This document shows, one piece after another, positions 61,758 through 64,000 of a stretch of 64,000 bases of DNA. Where the stretch lies: positions 599,001 through 663,000 of the forward strand of contig NZ_CP080442.1 of assembly GCF_019597925.1 (NCBI RefSeq). Direction: 5' to 3'. Position 1 is the stretch's first letter; each line of letters begins with the position of its first letter. This stretch comes from [Clostridium] scindens. GTDB lineage: Bacteria > Bacillota > Clostridia > Lachnospirales > Lachnospiraceae. The notes under the pieces are model-generated. The model worked only from the letters and a program-made list of their open reading frames with translations. It ran no database searches and was not told the DNA's origin. Position numbers and translations under genes: made by a program.

Positions 61758-61777
61758 ATGCAAGCGAATGCTTGCAT
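61758..61777. promoter_or_regulatory. TetR operator 2
   Basis: ATGCAAGC-GAAT-GCTTGCAT, an 8-bp inverted repeat with a 4-bp gap; its core GCAAGCGAATGCTTGC aligns with operator 1, giving a GCAAGYGAWYRCTTGC consensus. It lies 15 bp before the DUF1330 start. Confidence 0.75.
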
Positions 61778-61792
61778 AGAAAGGAGAACGAC

Positions 61793-62101
61793 TTGACTTA
61801 TTTTGTTGTAAGCGTGCAGATAGATGAAGAGAAGGGGATCGGAAGTTATGAGGATTATATCCGACAGGTAAAGCCTTTGGTAGAGCTGCATGGCGGGAAA
61901 TATCTCGTACGCTCGGAGAAGATACAATACCTGGGAAATGTCTGGAAGCCGGATCGCCTGATTATCATCTGTTTTCCTTCAAGGAAAGAGTTGGATGCAT
62001 GTTTCCAATCAGAAGCGTATCAGGAAATTGCGGACAAGAGAAGAGCGTGGGTTGATGCCCAGGCGGTGATCATAGAGGAGGAGATCTATGGAGATTTGTA
62101 A
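61793..62101 (+). CDS. DUF1330 family protein
   Basis: A 102-residue dimeric ferredoxin-like-fold protein (YFVVSVQIDEEKGIGSYEDY, GGKYLVRSEKIQYL, LIIICFPSRKELDACF). I take the TTG at 61793 because AAAGGAGA is 5-6 bp upstream and the family is about 95-105 residues; an in-frame ATG further up (61736) would add a tail across the operator. It overlaps the MBL gene by 14 bp. Confidence 0.8.
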   Translation: MTYFVVSVQIDEEKGIGSYEDYIRQVKPLVELHGGKYLVRSEKIQYLGNVWKPDRLIIICFPSRKELDACFQSEAYQEIADKRRAWVDAQAVIIEEEIYGDL

Positions 62102-62930
62102 TCATGTGCACCAGATTCGAATTGATTTTAATGTGACGGAAGATGTAAAGCGGTATGTGTATGTATATCTGCTAACCGGAAGTTCCTGTTTTCTGATTGA
62201 TGCCGGGGTTGCAGGCGCCAGCCGGGAGATTGGAAATTATATGGAATCGATTGGAAGGCGGCTGGAAGAGATAGAAGGCATCTTTCTTACCCACTCCCAT
62301 CCCGATCATATTGGAGGCGCGTTAGAAATCCAGGAACTGGCCCACTGCAAGATTTACGCAGGCGCAAGGGAGCGAGATTGGATGGAAGATATAGACCGTC
62401 AGTTTGCAGAACGTCCGATTCCTAATTTTTATAAACTGGTCAATGCTTCGGTAAAGATCGATAAGATCTTGGCCGAAGGCGAGACTATCGTGCTGGAAGA
62501 AGGCATGACCTTAAGCGCGGCGGAAGTTCCGGGCCATTCGAGGGGGTCTATGGCGTATTGCCTGGATAAGGGGAAAGTTAAAGTGCTTTTTACGGGGGAT
62601 TCTATTCCTGCAAAAGGCGATCTGCCTATATTTACGGACAGCGGCAAGAGCAAAGAGACGATAGAAAAGATAAGGAGGATGCAAGGCATAGATTTCTATT
62701 GTCCTGCCTGGGATAGGGTGTATGCAAGCGACGAGATATCTGCTATCCTGGATAGCGCATTTCATATAATTGCAGATATCGAGAAGTGTTCGGCAGCAGT
62801 ATTCTTGGAATATGCAGATCGGAGCATGGAGGAGAAGATGGGGCAGATATGCAAAGAACTTCGGATGGAGCATCTATCCAGGAATCCGCTGTTTTATAGG
62901 AGCGTACTGGGCAGCCTGGAGCATAGATAG
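62088..62930 (+). CDS. MBL-fold metallohydrolase
   Basis: A 280-residue metallo-beta-lactamase-fold hydrolase. Zinc ligands: LTHSHPDHIGG (HxHxDH) at about residue 68, the His in VPGHSRGS and the Asp in FTGDSIP. The C-terminal 70 residues are helical. It is translationally linked to the DUF1330 gene and under TetR control; the substrate is unknown, perhaps a detoxified thioester or lactone. Confidence 0.88.
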   Translation: MEICNHVHQIRIDFNVTEDVKRYVYVYLLTGSSCFLIDAGVAGASREIGNYMESIGRRLEEIEGIFLTHSHPDHIGGALEIQELAHCKIYAGARERDWMEDIDRQFAERPIPNFYKLVNASVKIDKILAEGETIVLEEGMTLSAAEVPGHSRGSMAYCLDKGKVKVLFTGDSIPAKGDLPIFTDSGKSKETIEKIRRMQGIDFYCPAWDRVYASDEISAILDSAFHIIADIEKCSAAVFLEYADRSMEEKMGQICKELRMEHLSRNPLFYRSVLGSLEHR

Positions 62931-62939
62931 AGATATGGG

Positions 62940-62964
62940 GAGCACGTTCTTCGTGCTCTCTTTT
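62940..62964 (+). terminator. Terminator after MBL gene
   Basis: GAGCACG (62940-62946) pairs with CGTGCTC (62952-62958), then TCTTTT. Confidence 0.65.
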
Positions 62965-63022
62965 CAATTTTTGGATAGAGAAATATATGGATCAATAGAA
63001 ACCTTATAATGGATGAAAAGAA

Positions 63023-63039
63023 AACCCGTGAAACGGGTT
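63023..63039 (-). terminator. Terminator of the Spo0A-like gene
   Basis: AACCCGT (63023-63029) and ACGGGTT (63033-63039) form a 7-bp stem with a GAA loop immediately after the stop codon on the minus strand, followed by a run of T there. Confidence 0.65.
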
Positions 63040-63361
63040 AACCTTCAAGGGCATTATACAGGATATCAAGGAACTCGCTATTAGTCGGTTTTTCTTTCAA
63101 CGGATACCGGGCTATTTTTATTAGGTATTCCCGGTTTCCATTATACCAGCAATAAGCTATGGCGGTGCGCATACAATGTTCGACATTATCTTGAGATGTC
63201 TGGTATTTCCTGGCAACTTCCGGATATATGTACTTGCAGATGGACTGGATCTTATCTCCGTCATCAAGGCAGAGACATAGAGCATGCTTAATATAGTGGA
63301 AGCCCTGGTACGTAGAACGTATGCCAAGAGTGAGCAAAGTATCTTTAACACGTTTATCCAT
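63038..63361 (-). CDS. Stand-alone Spo0A-type DNA-binding domain
   Basis: A 107-residue protein matching only the C-terminal DNA-binding domain of Spo0A: LTLGIRSTYQGFHYIKHALCL, ICKYIYPEVARKYQTSQDNV, EHCMRTAIAYCWYNGN, and the family ending KPTNSEFLDIL. The phosphorylated receiver domain is missing, so it cannot be part of the phosphorelay in the usual way; it could modulate Spo0A targets or act as an independent regulator. The start at 63361 has AAAGGAGGGG in front. It is longer than a fragment expected by decay, with a good start and terminator, so it is a real gene. Confidence 0.85.
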   Translation of the reverse strand: MDKRVKDTLLTLGIRSTYQGFHYIKHALCLCLDDGDKIQSICKYIYPEVARKYQTSQDNVEHCMRTAIAYCWYNGNREYLIKIARYPLKEKPTNSEFLDILYNALEG

Positions 63362-63429
63362 AATTTCCCCTCCTTTCGTTATTAATAACACTTAAAGGGC
63401 AGAAAATACAAAGGAGTGGAGCGAATTCT

Positions 63430-63498
63430 ATGAAAACATATAGAATTCGACAAAGCGGAAACAGAAGCCTGTATGTCTCCGGATCTTTATGGGAATAA
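63430..63498 (+). CDS. Possible 22-residue peptide
   Basis: ATG-TAA frame (MKTYRIRQSGNRSLYV...) with AAAGGAG 11-16 bp upstream. No family; it may be a chance frame in the leader of the next gene. Confidence 0.2.
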   Translation: MKTYRIRQSGNRSLYVSGSLWE

Positions 63499-63535
63499 TA
63501 GGAAGCAGCAGATAATGATATAAGGGAGGCAGATT

Positions 63536-64000
63536 ATGAACGAATTTTTGACAAGTTATCTAGGCGGCATCATACCGGTAGCATTCAGGATTCAAAGTGG
63601 TGAGGAAAGCATGATCGTAGGAAGGGACCGGCCTGAGTTTACGGTCACGCTTAACGAAGATCTGGACAAGAAAGAATTGCTGACCAGTACTTCTCTGGCG
63701 CTTGGGGAGGCTTATATGAAGGAAGAACTGGAAGTAGACAGAGACTTATATGAAGTCTTGAATCTGTTTCTTGGACAGATGGGAAAGTTTAAGACGGATA
63801 AATCTGCTTTGAAAAAATTAATCCTTACATCAAAAGCAAAAAAGAACCAAGAAAAAGAGGTAAGGTCTCACTATGATATCGGCAATGAATTCTACCGTCT
63901 GTGGCTGGATGAAACGATGAGCTATTCCTGTGGATATTTTAAAAATGCAGAGGATACGCTGTATGACGCGCAGGTTAATAAGGCGGATCATATTCTGGAG
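63536..64000 (+). CDS. cfa: Cyclopropane-fatty-acyl-phospholipid synthase, 3' end outside window
   Basis: The first 155 codons of a SAM-dependent membrane lipid methyltransferase that converts unsaturated acyl chains to cyclopropane forms. An N-terminal domain (FRIQSGEESMIVGRDRPEFTV) is followed by the catalytic region start SHYDIGNEFYRLWLDETMSYSCGYF, a hallmark of the family. GGGAGG precedes the ATG. The gene is cut at base 64000. Confidence 0.9.
   Translation, partial: MNEFLTSYLGGIIPVAFRIQSGEESMIVGRDRPEFTVTLNEDLDKKELLTSTSLALGEAYMKEELEVDRDLYEVLNLFLGQMGKFKTDKSALKKLILTSKAKKNQEKEVRSHYDIGNEFYRLWLDETMSYSCGYFKNAEDTLYDAQVNKADHILE

Noticed and set aside
1..64000. CRISPR arrays, tRNA, rRNA, complete insertion sequences
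   Set aside because: I looked for regularly spaced repeats, tRNA cloverleaf signatures and transposase motifs and saw none.

Overview
The window looks like a chromosomal stretch from an anaerobic, spore-forming gut Firmicute, most likely a Lachnospiraceae member close to Clostridium scindens (inference). The reasons are strong AGGAGG ribosome sites, several clostridial-type families (a Spo0A-type DNA-binding protein, DUF6465, DUF6179/DUF6323-like proteins, a double-cubane-cluster reductase), and large Fe-S/flavin enoate reductases of the kind bile-acid- and steroid-converting clostridia carry. No rRNA, tRNA, CRISPR array or complete insertion sequence was recognised.

Layout. 1-4.7 kb: end of a glycerol dehydrogenase gene, a GlpP antiterminator, an unknown protein, an M81 metallopeptidase, and a scar where a deletion fused the remains of a divergent transporter/LysR pair. 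4.8-13.4 kb: paired unknown proteins, a MarR-flavodoxin operon with an exceptionally clear operator, an XRE-ABC operon, a FliB-like methylase, an M18 aminopeptidase and DUF6465. 13.4-19.5 kb: carB, a CofE-like ligase and a GMP synthetase whose glutaminase domain is truncated and lacks its catalytic cysteine. 19.6-24.3 kb: a toxin-antitoxin pair, gene debris including the N-terminus of mutM, a MerR regulator, a nitroreductase, a DapB-like dehydrogenase and its probable TetR regulator. 24.4-28 kb: a cysteine-desulfurase-like enzyme, a double-cubane-cluster reductase, a Se/S carrier-like protein and a YbaK-type deacylase.

28-42.7 kb is the most interesting part. A PucR-type regulator precedes a six-gene operon (SDR, secondary-alcohol dehydrogenase, Fe-S/flavin enoate reductase, MFS transporter, second enoate reductase, second SDR) closed by a strong terminator. 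After it come a LysR regulator, a CoA-transferase and a UbiD-UbiX-LpdD decarboxylase module. The redox logic (oxidise an alcohol, reduce an enone, reduce a ketone) resembles the bile-acid bai and isoflavone-reduction pathways, but the gene combination matches no pathway I can name.

42.7-51 kb: a lipoprotein, a TetR-controlled ABC/MFS drug-efflux-type cluster whose MFS gene is frameshifted, a large AT-rich SIR2-domain protein that looks like an anti-phage effector, and a TetR/MATE pair with matching operators. 51-59.1 kb: a probable amino-sugar catabolic cluster made of two 98.6% identical metal-dependent dehydrogenases flanking a GPH symporter, then a NagB-like deaminase, a class III aminotransferase, a ROK repressor and a ROK kinase. 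59.2-64 kb: a DUF975 membrane protein, a TetR regulator with two GCAAG-type operators, a DUF1330 protein, an MBL hydrolase, a stand-alone Spo0A-type DNA-binding domain and the start of a cyclopropane-fatty-acid synthase.
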